Origin: Udeniomyces pyricola
Taxonomy: Eukaryota > Basidiomycota > Tremellomycetes > Cystofilobasidiales > Mrakiaceae
Length of the DNA: 64,000 bases
Direction: 5' to 3'
Assembly (NCBI GenBank): GCA_039545295.1
Contig: BCIK01000016.1
Location: forward strand, 474,642-538,641
Below, one piece after another: positions 52,767-63,537 of this stretch. The notes under the pieces were generated by a model. That model was not told the origin of the DNA and did no database searches. It saw only the letters and a program-made list of their open reading frames with translations. Made by a program: the position numbers and the translations under genes. The first letter of the stretch is position 1. Each line of letters opens with the position of its first letter.

Positions 52767-54113
52767 TTACTGCTGGACGAGGGCTTGTCGCTGTCGAAGC
52801 CATTCCTTTCCTTCGGGTTTGCTGGCGATCCGAAGCGTCATCAGGCGGTCCTGCGACAAGATGGCATGTGGTGAGTCGGATCGGATGACGGATCCGATAG
52901 ACCTGGTTCGTATCGGAAGACCAAAGAAGAGAGAGGAAGATAGAGAGGGAGAAAAGGAGGGAGGGGTGATGGGTGAGGAAGGGAAAGAGTCAGGTGTGTG
53001 GTCTTTAGGAACAGGGAGAAGATGAGGGCGTTGATGGCAGATAGCGAAAAGACCTGTTGAGGTGGTGAAGGAGGGGGAGGACAGGGGGAGATCTTACATG
53101 AAGAAACCGAACGTAGCTGATGAAGAGGCATATGGGCAAGGTACAAAGCGTGGTGGCGGCCGCGGAGAAGAACCGGAAAGGAAAGGTGAGGGATTATAAG
53201 GAAGTGCGAGGATTTCAGGGCACAGACACGTATGGTTCACCGGCCACAATAGGATGCACGAAACCAGAAGAAACAGGGTTTAATGACGAATGGAAAGTGA
53301 GCATTAGAAAAAGAAAAAGAAAAAGGTCAGAATGATGGATGCCAGTAGATTTTGGGAGTTTGCCTATTCCCTTCTTTCTCATCCATCTTAGGAATACGTG
53401 TATGCACGTGTTTCGATTCAGTCGATCCCGTGAGAACCATGACGATAAGAAAGAGTCAAGAGGAAGAGAGACGCACAAGCAGAGGTGATCATGTATTGGC
53501 TCATTGTCGAGAGCGGCCCTTTGGGACCCGCTTTACCGGCCAGGACAGTCAAGCCACCAAAGATCTAATCAGGGAAAGGAAACCCGGGAGCCCAACTTGA
53601 TCGTCAGTTCGGGTGGATCTTGAGTGAGCGGGATCGAATGTGATGCCAAAGAAGAGGACTCACGAAGCCCATGGTGAGTCCGACGGTCGTCTATGAAAAG
53701 GTCGAGAGAGAGAGAGGGGAGAGAATGGAAGGAGGGAGACCCGGTGAGTATATGCCCGATGAGTCAGAGACGGCAGACAAGACGGACGATCCATGCCGAT
53801 CAGATCAGAACCCTTACACCCATGACCGCACCCATTCCCACTGACGTAAGCGATGAAACCATCGATTCGGAGAGAACGGAAGAAAGCGTAGATAAACGAG
53901 AGAAAAGAAGAGAAAGAGCGAGCGAGCGAGCGTGAGTATATTGAGGGAGAAGCAACGTTTGGGGGGGGGGTCCGATTGTCAGACGACGCGACGGCGTATG
54001 GGAAGTTGTCGTCGGTCAGACGGATGAATGGATGGATGGGGTGGATGATGCTGACTCTTTTGAAGAACGGACTGCTCGCCTCCTCCGGGCATAGGCATTG
54101 GTGCGGGTGGCAT
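52767..54113 (-). CDS. MGR2: Mitochondrial inner-membrane protein Mgr2/ROMO1 family
   Basis: A small two-helix protein that, in yeast, couples Tim21 to the TIM23 presequence translocase and controls lateral release; ROMO1 is the animal homologue. No long frame exists here; six small exons rebuild it: 54056-54113, 53818-53840, 53664-53690, 53477-53564, 53098-53116 and 52767-52902. They sum to 351 bases, exactly 117 codons with the stop. The protein (116 residues) reads MPPAPMPMPGGGEQSVLQKM, then GMGAVMGTTVGLTMGFIFGG, then GPKGPLSTMSQYMITSAST and FGFFMSIGSVIRSD. The glycine-rich first helix, the GP-x-G-loop, the SQYM motif and the FGFF-x-SIGSVIR end are the family signature. A 30-residue C-terminal tail (HAILSQDRLMTLRIASKPEG onwards) follows. 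Every donor is GT and every acceptor AG. Confidence 0.92.
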
Positions 54114-54347
54114 GGTGTGGATGTGGTGGTAGGTGTATGGAAGTGGTGGTGGTGGTGGTGGTGAGCGATAATACTATGTAATAGCAAGCAACCAACAGCA
54201 ACCAACAGGCAGCTGCTGTTTCTGGAACCACTTGATCATCGGATCATCATCATAGATTTCCCTTGCATATCCATTCATCCGTTCATTCCCATCCACCCAT
54301 ATATATATATACACATATATATCCCTTACCTTCCTCAACAACACGCC
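54114..54347. promoter_or_regulatory. Short divergent promoter of MGR2 and GCD7
   Basis: 234 bases separate the two start codons. A TATATATATATACACATATATAT tract, from about 54300 to 54322, lies 25-50 bases before the GCD7 ATG and could act as a TATA element. Confidence 0.45.
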
Positions 54348-57179
54348 ATGGTCACTATCCCTTCTCCCATCATCATTCCCATACCCTCCTCAATTCCACA
54401 CTGACCCGTCTTCTTCTTCTTCTCCTCCCCTCTTCTAGCCTGCACCGCAACAACCACCGGCGGCGAACCCCCTCTCGTCCATCAAGAACCGGTCTACTCT
54501 TCGCCAAATCGAAGTTCTCAAGGATAAGCTTCGTCGTCGGTCCGTTCTCGTTTCTTTCAATTAAGAAACATCCCCAATCACACATCCCATCCACGTCCTC
54601 GGCCGGATCCTTTCTCGGAAGAGAACTGTCTGGACTGATGTTCAACACTGTCTGCTTTCCTTTAGACATACATACTGACCCACTTCTCTCCGCTCCATGT
54701 TATCCCTCATAACAGCCAACTCATCGGCTCATACAACGTCTCACTCGAGACAGCCCAGCTTCTCAAGACGGTCGTCTCGAATGCCAAGTTTTCGTCCATC
54801 GACGAGCTCATCACGTCCGTCAAGGAAGTCGGCCGCGTCCTCTCGCTCGCTCAACCCAAAGGTTAGTCCGTCCGTGTGTGCTCAGCAACTTGCATCAAGT
54901 AGCAGAGATACTTAACCGAACAACGCTTATTTTTAACAAAAAATAAAATAAAAACCAAAACATTCTCTTCCTTCATCTGCGTTACAACAAACTCTCCAGA
55001 ACTCGCGTCGGGCAACATCACCCGCAAGATCCTCCGATTGATCCGCGAAGAGTACCGAGCCTTTGTCCTCGCTTCTCAACCGGCCCATGCTTCCTTTGCC
55101 TCTCACATCCCTCGTTCTAACCCAAGCACGACGAAACCTTCCGCCGGAACTTCGTCTTCGACGGCGACCAACATCATCACGCCTTCCCTCAGTCTCTCCT
55201 CTTTCCTCCACAACAACACGTCTTCTGGTTCGACGCTTCTCTCCTCTTCCTCTCTCGGTCTTCGACCTTCGGACAAGGACGGCCCACGAGTCCCCCTTGG
55301 GATCATCGATCCCGTTTTGCTTACTCCGTCTCATCCAGTCCCACCGACGCCGACACTAGGAGGGGCGTCGTTTGATCTGCCAGAGTGGCAGTGGGAGGAC
55401 ACCACGGGGAGCGCCGGTGGGAAGAAGGCGGCGAGCATCAAGCCGCTGTTGATCCAAGCTATCCAGGAGGTCATTGAGGAGGTCGAGACCGTCGTCGAGA
55501 ACGTCGCAAAGGGAGCGGGGAGTCATATCCATTCTACGTGAGTTTCTTTACAAGGGAAAGAAAGGAGATAGAAGGAGAGCAGCAGGCGTAGCAAAAAAAA
55601 AAGGCAGTCTGGGGGAGCAGGAAGGGGAGGGGGGGAGGAGGGTGAAACGACGAGACTTGCAAGTCAAAAGAAGAGTTCAATCGCGCCAAACCTTTACTGG
55701 GTGGCAGTGTGCTGTCTTTTCTTTTCGTGGCCAACTCGGACGAAGGAATGGACTAGAAACGAGCTTCGCAAAAGCAACTCGGAAGCAACAGAAGACTCCC
55801 TGACGACGCGACTTGTTCCCTTGAATCAAGTCACCCTGAATTGTCGTGCTGACCTTGCTTCCTTCTCCCTCATACGCTTCTTCTGCTCTGCTTCCAACTC
55901 TGTCCAGTGAGATCATCCTGACCCTGGGTCACTCCCGGACGATCGAAGCGTTCCTCAAGCACGCCGCGCGTGACCGAAAGTTTACCGTCATCATTGCTGA
56001 AACTGCGCCTTCGCTCTCAGGCCACACCCTCGCTGCTTCCTTGGCTTCCTCGAACCCTCCCATTCCAACGCTTCTCATTCCCGACTCGAACCTGTACGCG
56101 TTCATTCCGCGGTGCACTAAGCTTCTGCTGCCGTCGTCGGGTGTGCTCTCATCTGGAGGGTGTCTCACGCCGAGTTTGGGTTTGCTCGCCGCGACGGCGG
56201 CCAAGGCGCATAGCGTCCAAGTTGTCGTTTGTGCCGGGCAGTACAAGTTGACGCCCAGTTGGGGTCTCGGTCGAAACGCGGGGGACGAGGGAGACCCCGG
56301 AGAGGTTTTGGGCTTTGGCGAAGGCGGACGAATGGGGTTCATGGGTGGATCGAGTGCGGGTGGAGGAAGTCGGTTGGGTGGGTTGATGAGCGGAGAAGTT
56401 GAGGTCGTTAATCCGAGATGGGATTACGTTGGGCCAGAGTTGATTGACGTGTACTTGACGGATCAGTGAGTTTTCTGGAAAGGGAGGACGCCTTTTTTTC
56501 TTTTCCTCTTGGGGGCTTTCTATCTGCTCTGTATTGGGTTGTTCTTTTGTTTCTTGCGCGTTATGGGGGCCAACGGTGGTGTATCGGTGGAATGGAACGG
56601 ATGCTGGGCGTGATACGGAGAATTCAGTATTCACAACCAAGAATGACATTGGAAAGGGAAACATGATTCAATCACAACAGCATCCCTCACACAAGGATAT
56701 CCTTGCCTTCAGTTGCTCCAAAAAAAAACCCAACTAACCCCTACTCCTTCTTGCCCCCCCCCCCCTTTCCCTTTTGTCTTGTTTCCTCTCTTTCCTCTTT
56801 CTCAATCTTTCTTCTTCGTCGTCATCGTATAACCTCTTCATAGCGGAGACCATGCTCCTTCCTATATCTACCGGTAAGCACCATCATCTCTTCTTTCCTC
56901 TCTTCGTCTTTTCTTCCCCTTCTCTTCAAACCCCCCTCCCCCACGAAGTTCCGACCCGACTTTTCTGTACTTTCTCCTCTCCTCCCCTTTCCTCTCCCTT
57001 TGGCTTTCTCACTCCCTCTCCTTCTTTCTTGCTTTTCTCTCTTGTTCTCACCACCTCACCGACCGGGACTCACGCTTCTCCTTCTTTTTCCCCCCTTTGT
57101 CCTTGTCCCTTGTTCTCTTTGTTTTTCCAACAACAGGCTCATTAAAGAGACGTACGACGACGAAGATCAGGACCTCTAA
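54348..57179 (+). CDS. GCD7: eIF2B beta subunit
   Basis: A regulatory subunit of the guanine nucleotide exchange factor eIF2B, which reloads eIF2 with GTP. The first coding exon is the ATG alone (54348-54350). The intron 54351-54438 joins it to PAPQQPPAANPLSSIKNRST. Exon 3 gives QLIGSYNVSLETAQLLKTVV and SSIDELITSVKEVGRVLSLA. Exon 4 gives ELASGNITRKILRLIREEYR, then a serine/threonine-rich insert with DLPEWQWED, and IKPLLIQAIQEVIEEVETVV. Exon 5 is the Rossmann-like part: SEIILTLGHSRTIEAFLKHA, FTVIIAETAPSLSGHTLAAS, HSVQVVVCAGQYKLTPSWG, and NPRWDYVGPELIDVYLTD. A 30-base exon (56844-56873) gives HGDHAPSYIY and the last exon gives RLIKETYDDEDQDL with TAA at 57177-57179, the usual family end. The insert after exon 4 and the glycine-rich stretch near 56340 are unusual. 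The last two exons recur after the gap. Confidence 0.94.
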
Positions 57180-58035
57180 AAACTGCGGAGAGGGAAGAAA
57201 GGGGGGGGGGGGAGGCGAGTTCGCGATCGACGCTGACGTGTTGGGAGAGGAGGAGACTGGGAGTAGAAGAGTATGGATATGTGTTTGTTTTTTTTTTGTA
57301 GAGGGATCCCTTTTCTTTTTCTGATTGTTGATTGATGTTGAGGGAGAAGAAGAAGAAGAAGGAGGAGAAACAGACCTTCGAGTCCCGAAGTGTTGTCACG
57401 TCTGTCTCGTTGTCGAGGGTCCGAACAGAACTAGCTACTATTTCGAGATGCGATGCGTCGAGGTCAAGGTAGGGATGGATTCTGGCCTAGGAGAATGAAA
57501 GAAATCTATATCACGTCAAAGGCGAATCGGCTGGGATGGATTTTTTCCGTCAGAAGGAGTTTTTGACGTTTATGAACGGCGGTCTGGGAGAACAAAAGAA
57601 AGAAGAAGAAAAAAAAAGCAAGCCGCGGGCGAGTCGAGCTCGTCAGGCTGAACGTCTACTAAATTGTGAGCTGATAAAAATCAAGGGCTCGAGATTGACG
57701 GTAGATGGAACCATCTAGATTGCGCAATGATGATCAGTCAGTTGCATTCCATGCAGGCTAATATTATCAGGATGTCAATGAATCAAGGACCATTGTCTGT
57801 AGTGAGTGATGTTTCGAGCGGATCATACGTTTTCGTCAGGCAATGGATACATGTATATTCGTGTCAATTCCGACCGATGGAATAGCATGTACGGCAGATA
57901 TGGATGTCTCCTGTATGGAAAAATGGTATCTGATTGATCATTAACAGTCTCAATCTTTTCGATTTCCACACGTTTTCCCCTTCAACCCCCCCCCCCCCGA
58001 ATATCTCAAACCTTCCCTTCTCAACCCCTTCATAA
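57180..58035. other. Convergent stretch between GCD7 and the dehydrogenase
   Basis: It holds the 3' ends of two converging genes with G, A and C runs (C run near 57986-57998). No supported exon. The same sequence recurs at 60253-61108. Confidence 0.4.
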
Positions 58036-59727
58036 TTACACCCACCATCCTGACCACCACGGTTTCTTCCCCTTTTCCTCCCACCACTCCTTGCCTTTCC
58101 AAACGCCTTTGGTCGGAATCGCCCCTTCCCCTTCGACCTCACCCAACTCGACGCCTTTCTCTCCTTCCTCCTTCCAAACGACTCGGGCAAAAAACCTCTC
58201 CATCGCCTCTCCGATCGCCAAACTCGACGTCAACCCAGGCGAACCAACCCCTGCGAGAGCAACGACGCCAGGCAACGTCGGCAACGAATGTAGGATCTTG
58301 TAATCTGGGTTCGGTTGACCTCGAGGGACGATACAAGGTCGGATCCCGGCGTAATCCGGTTGGAGATCTTTCAGTTCCACTCCGGGTAAGTACCCCGTAA
58401 TCGCCCGATGCATCGCCTCTAACCTCTCTCTTTCCACCTCTGGATTGAGGAACTCTTGCCAGAACGTCTCGGGATGAGCGAGAGCTTGGGCGTAACCGGG
58501 TTGAGAAGGATCGCCTCCGATCCATTCGACATCGGGTCCAAACTTGATTTTCCCCGTGAGGTCAAGGGTGAGATGGGTGCCTAAGCCTTCGATCCCTTTC
58601 TCTGGTACGGGATAGAGCAATCGATCGACTTGGGTCGCGCCGGTTTTGGAAGGGGAGTTGAGGGAGAGGTAGGTTCCTTTGCAGTAGTAAGGCGTGAGGT
58701 GGTCAGAGGGAGGGAGGAGGGTATTGAGGAGGTGAGGGGTCGAAAGACCCGATGCGAAGATGATGGTTTTCGCGTGGACGTGATCAGGTTCAAGAGAGGA
58801 TGTCGTGAGGGTTTGAACGAGGTAGCCGGTGGGAGGGGTAGAAGTCGAGGTTGAGGTGGATGACGAGGAAGAGGTTGACGTTGGAAGGAGGGTTGGATGA
58901 GTGGAAGCGGGGACGACTTGAAGAACAGAGGTAGAGAGGGCGATGGAGGATTGAGGAAAAGACGTAATGGACGCTTCAAGAGTCGACATCAGAGCGTGAC
59001 TGGAGGTTCCATGAGAAGTGTTGAATACCCAGCGGATGGGACGGCAATCGAAATCGAACGGGGTAAGAGTGGAGTAGGTGTGGAATCAGGATTAGTTCTT
59101 TCTTTCTGCTTCGCATTGATACGATGGCGATATAGCATGATCAAAAAGGTGATGATCAGCGGTTCAAACCCCTACCTATCTACGATGCCAGTCTGAGGAC
59201 TCCAGAGAGCACATGGGATATCAGGGGCAAGTTCCGGTTCCTAGCGGGTTCCAACATCGATTGGGAAAGATAAACAACATGTCAGTGAACAAACGAGGCA
59301 AACTCACAACTCCAGAGCACAGCCCATTCCGTCCCCCCCCCCCCCCCCCCTTCCTCTCCCCAACCCCTTCACACATCAAGACTTTAAGACTTTGCAACGT
59401 CAGGCCAACTCACCATTTCCCTCGCCTCATCGCCTGTCAGGTACCACGTCTCGACGTCGACCTCCTCTTTCTGACTGTGCGTGAAGAGCTCGCCGACGGT
59501 CAAGATCTGGGGTTTCGTGTTGCCGGCGAGGACGAGTTTGCCGGTCTTTTTATGAGGGATCCCATCGGCTTCGCATCGGGCGTAGAGGAGTTGACGACCT
59601 CGTCGACAGAATCGGGTCTTGAGGGAATCAGCGGCGTAGTAAAGCCCGGCGTGGATGACTTCGGAGTTGCGGGATCTTGAATTGGATCGGAAGGGGGGGG
59701 GGGGGGGGGGGGAGGACATGAGATCAG
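58036..59727 (-). pseudogene. L-2-hydroxyglutarate dehydrogenase, copy 1, cut by the gap
   Basis: Same sequence as the 3' part of the complete gene at 61109-63278. It carries the [20 protein letters not shown] exon, the [15 protein letters not shown] exon and the long last exon, but lacks the FAD-binding N-terminal exons, because the sequence runs into Ns at 59728. Since the block is a near-exact duplicate of that after the gap, this is probably an assembly copy of one gene, not a real pseudogene. Confidence 0.85.
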
Positions 59728-59827
59728 NNNNNNNNNNNNNNNNNNNNNNNNNNNNNNNNNNNNNNNNNNNNNNNNNNNNNNNNNNNNNNNNNNNNNNNNN
59801 NNNNNNNNNNNNNNNNNNNNNNNNNNN
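59728..59827. other. Assembly gap of 100 N
   Basis: Exactly one hundred N, the customary length for a gap of unknown size. It is flanked by the end of copy 1 and the start of copy 2 of the repeated block; both flanks sit near long G/C homopolymers. Confidence 0.98.
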
Positions 59828-59916
59828 CCCCCCCCCCCTTTCCCTTTTGTCTTGTTTCCTCTCTTTCCTCTTTCTCAATCTTTCTTCTTCGTCGTCATCG
59901 TATAACCTCTTCATAG

Positions 59917-60252
59917 CGGAGACCATGCTCCTTCCTATATCTACCGGTAAGCACCATCATCTCTTCTTTCCTCTCTTCGTCTTTTCTTCCCCTTCTCTTC
60001 AAACCCCCCTCCCCCACGAAGTTCCGACCCGACTTTTCTGTACTTTCTCCTCTCCTCCCCTTTCCTCTCCCTTTGGCTTTCTCACTCCCTCTCCTTCTTT
60101 CTTGCTTTTCTCTCTTGTTCTCACCACCTCACCGACCGGGACTCACGCTTCTCCTTCTTTTTCCCCCCTTTGTCCTTGTCCCTTGTTCTCTTTGTTTTTC
60201 CAACAACAGGCTCATTAAAGAGACGTACGACGACGAAGATCAGGACCTCTAA
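59917..60252 (+). pseudogene. Orphan copy of the last two GCD7 exons
   Basis: The 30-base exon (59917-59946) and the last exon (about 60210-60252, ending KETYDDEDQDL) of eIF2B beta are repeated here without the rest of the gene. They come with the duplicated block and are expected to be an assembly artefact. Confidence 0.85.
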
Positions 60253-61108
60253 AAACTGCGGAGAGGGAAGAAAGGGGGGGGGGGGAGGCGAGTTCGCGAT
60301 CGACGCTGACGTGTTGGGAGAGGAGGAGACTGGGAGTAGAAGAGTATGGATATGTGTTTGTTTTTTTTTTGTAGAGGGATCCCTTTTCTTTTTCTGATTG
60401 TTGATTGATGTTGAGGGAGAAGAAGAAGAAGAAGGAGGAGAAACAGACCTTCGAGTCCCGAAGTGTTGTCACGTCTGTCTCGTTGTCGAGGGTCCGAACA
60501 GAACTAGCTACTATTTCGAGATGCGATGCGTCGAGGTCAAGGTAGGGATGGATTCTGGCCTAGGAGAATGAAAGAAATCTATATCACGTCAAAGGCGAAT
60601 CGGCTGGGATGGATTTTTTCCGTCAGAAGGAGTTTTTGACGTTTATGAACGGCGGTCTGGGAGAACAAAAGAAAGAAGAAGAAAAAAAAAGCAAGCCGCG
60701 GGCGAGTCGAGCTCGTCAGGCTGAACGTCTACTAAATTGTGAGCTGATAAAAATCAAGGGCTCGAGATTGACGGTAGATGGAACCATCTAGATTGCGCAA
60801 TGATGATCAGTCAGTTGCATTCCATGCAGGCTAATATTATCAGGATGTCAATGAATCAAGGACCATTGTCTGTAGTGAGTGATGTTTCGAGCGGATCATA
60901 CGTTTTCGTCAGGCAATGGATACATGTATATTCGTGTCAATTCCGACCGATGGAATAGCATGTACGGCAGATATGGATGTCTCCTGTATGGAAAAATGGT
61001 ATCTGATTGATCATTAACAGTCTCAATCTTTTCGATTTCCACACGTTTTCCCCTTCAACCCCCCCCCCCCCGAATATCTCAAACCTTCCCTTCTCAACCC
61101 CTTCATAA
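60253..61108. other. Second copy of the GCD7-dehydrogenase intergenic stretch
   Basis: Repeats 57180-58035. It holds no supported gene. Confidence 0.5.
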
Positions 61109-63278
61109 TTACACCCACCATCCTGACCACCACGGTTTCTTCCCCTTTTCCTCCCACCACTCCTTGCCTTTCCAAACGCCTTTGGTCGGAATCGCCCCTT
61201 CCCCTTCGACCTCACCCAACTCGACGCCTTTCTCTCCTTCCTCCTTCCAAACGACTCGGGCAAAAAACCTCTCCATCGCCTCTCCGATCGCCAAACTCGA
61301 CGTCAACCCAGGCGAACCAACCCCTGCGAGAGCAACGACGCCAGGCAACGTCGGCAACGAATGTAGGATCTTGTAATCTGGGTTCGGTTGACCTCGAGGG
61401 ACGATACAAGGTCGGATCCCGGCGTAATCCGGTTGGAGATCTTTCAGTTCCACTCCGGGTAAGTACCCCGTAATCGCCCGATGCATCGCCTCTAACCTCT
61501 CTCTTTCCACCTCTGGATTGAGGAACTCTTGCCAGAACGTCTCGGGATGAGCGAGAGCTTGGGCGTAACCGGGTTGAGAAGGATCGCCTCCGATCCATTC
61601 GACATCGGGTCCAAACTTGATTTTCCCCGTGAGGTCAAGGGTGAGATGGGTGCCTAAGCCTTCGATCCCTTTCTCTGGTACGGGATAGAGCAATCGATCG
61701 ACTTGGGTCGCGCCGGTTTTGGAAGGGGAGTTGAGGGAGAGGTAGGTTCCTTTGCAGTAGTAAGGCGTGAGGTGGTCAGAGGGAGGGAGGAGGGTATTGA
61801 GGAGGTGAGGGGTCGAAAGACCCGATGCGAAGATGATGGTTTTCGCGTGGACGTGATCAGGTTCAAGAGAGGATGTCGTGAGGGTTTGAACGAGGTAGCC
61901 GGTGGGAGGGGTAGAAGTCGAGGTTGAGGTGGATGACGAGGAAGAGGTTGACGTTGGAAGGAGGGTTGGATGAGTGGAAGCGGGGACGACTTGAAGAACA
62001 GAGGTAGAGAGGGCGATGGAGGATTGAGGAAAAGACGTAATGGACGCTTCAAGAGTCGACATCAGAGCGTGACTGGAGGTTCCATGAGAAGTGTTGAATA
62101 CCCAGCGGATGGGACGGCAATCGAAATCGAACGGGGTAAGAGTGGAGTAGGTGTGGAATCAGGATTAGTTCTTTCTTTCTGCTTCGCATTGATACGATGG
62201 CGATATAGCATGATCAAAAAGGTGATGATCAGCGGTTCAAACCCCTACCTATCTACGATGCCAGTCTGAGGACTCCAGAGAGCACATGGGATATCAGGGG
62301 CAAGTTCCGGTTCCTAGCGGGTTCCAACATCGATTGGGAAAGATAAACAACATGTCAGTGAACAAACGAGGCAAACTCACAACTCCAGAGCACAGCCCAT
62401 TCCGTCCCCCCCCCCCCCCCCCCTTCCTCTCCCCAACCCCTTCACACATCAAGACTTTAAGACTTTGCAACGTCAGGCCAACTCACCATTTCCCTCGCCT
62501 CATCGCCTGTCAGGTACCACGTCTCGACGTCGACCTCCTCTTTCTGACTGTGCGTGAAGAGCTCGCCGACGGTCAAGATCTGGGGTTTCGTGTTGCCGGC
62601 GAGGACGAGTTTGCCGGTCTTTTTATGAGGGATCCCATCGGCTTCGCATCGGGCGTAGAGGAGTTGACGACCTCGTCGACAGAATCGGGTCTTGAGGGAA
62701 TCAGCGGCGTAGTAAAGCCCGGCGTGGATGACTTCGGAGTTGCGGGATCTTGAATTGGATCGGATGGGGGGGGGGGGGGGGGGGGAGGACATGAGATCAG
62801 ATGCGTGAATTGAAGAGAGAAAGAGAAGAGAAGGAAAAAATGTGGTCAGTTGATAGATATGGACGAGAAGAATGAATGAAAGAAAAGGAGGGCATGAAGC
62901 AGATGATGGATGATCCCATGGCAGCCAGGGAAAGGAGGTCGAAAGAGAGATGTCGAAGCCATCATGCATGATCCAGCCTGAAGTGAAAGAGGAAGAAGAA
63001 GAAAAAAAGAACCTCACGAGGTCTCTTGACCGACCGAGTCATGTCGTTCGACGAGTAAAGTGGACTTGTTTGGGAACCGCTTGGCGAGTCGCTCTGCTAT
63101 GGCAAGACCGACGACACCTGAGGCAAGTAGTGGATGGTTGGTTAGACGATTCATCAGATCCATGATCAGGGGGGGGGGGAACATCGCACTGACCTGCGCC
63201 GATGATGAGATGATCGACAGTGAGCTCTGCTGGCTTGAGGGGATAGGTTGAAGCTCTGCGGATGATGGATGGGAGCAT
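61109..63278 (-). CDS. L2HGDH: FAD-dependent L-2-hydroxyglutarate dehydrogenase
   Basis: Oxidises L-2-hydroxyglutarate to 2-oxoglutarate, a mitochondrial metabolite-repair reaction. The start at 63278 gives [19 protein letters not shown], a basic presequence-like N-terminus, then VDHLIIGAG. After an intron it continues [20 protein letters not shown], the GxGxxG dinucleotide-binding motif, and [13 protein letters not shown]. Exon 3 holds the family signature [20 protein letters not shown] and the [20 protein letters not shown] region. A small exon gives [15 protein letters not shown] and joins in phase to [16 protein letters not shown]. The last exon includes [80 protein letters not shown], and the C-terminal FAD contact [20 protein letters not shown]. 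It ends PWWSGWWV and TAA at 61109. A serine/threonine tract near 61930 and a charged C-terminal tail are extra. Confidence 0.94.
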
Positions 63279-63537
63279 GGTTGAGAAAGGACAAGGTATA
63301 TCAGGTGCTGGTGGCTGATATATCTGAGCCGGTTCAGAGGGGATGATGCTGGAGCCGATGGGGGTGATGATCGAGTCCAAAGATCCAAAGGGAGGCAACG
63401 CGATTTCGCTCTTGGCCGAAGAGATTTCAGCTGGCAGCAGCCTGGCCCACCCCCACCCCATCAATGAAATGATTGAATGGAATGATGCATGACCCCCACC
63501 ACCCATCATATATATATACACACAACAGCACCACACC
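63279..63537. promoter_or_regulatory. Short divergent promoter at the right end
   Basis: 259 bases between two opposite start codons. A CATATATATATACACACAAC tract (about 63507-63526) lies 12-30 bases before the plus-strand ATG. Confidence 0.4.

Larger units (their letters stand above)
56755..59727. repeat. Copy 1 of a 2,973-bp block repeated across the N gap
   Basis: This block recurs at 59828-62800 with a constant offset of 3,073 bases. All frames I compared are identical. The only differences I saw are A (59692) versus T (62765) beside a G20 run, and the trimmed C run at the block start. The copy ends directly at the N run. Confidence 0.9.
59828..62800. repeat. Copy 2 of the 2,973-bp block
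   Basis: Begins at the first base after the N run, inside the C tract that in copy 1 precedes the penultimate GCD7 exon, and continues seamlessly into unique sequence at 62801. Confidence 0.9.

Noticed and set aside
53693..54205. Minus-strand 181-codon frame as the protein-coding gene here
   Set aside because: It reads through MGR2 introns and has low-complexity His, Ser and Thr runs; the spliced MGR2 model explains the region.
56755..62800. A genuine recent tandem duplication of GCD7 end plus dehydrogenase
   Set aside because: The near-perfect identity, block ends that coincide with the N run on both sides and the standard 100-N gap fit an unmerged assembly overlap better.
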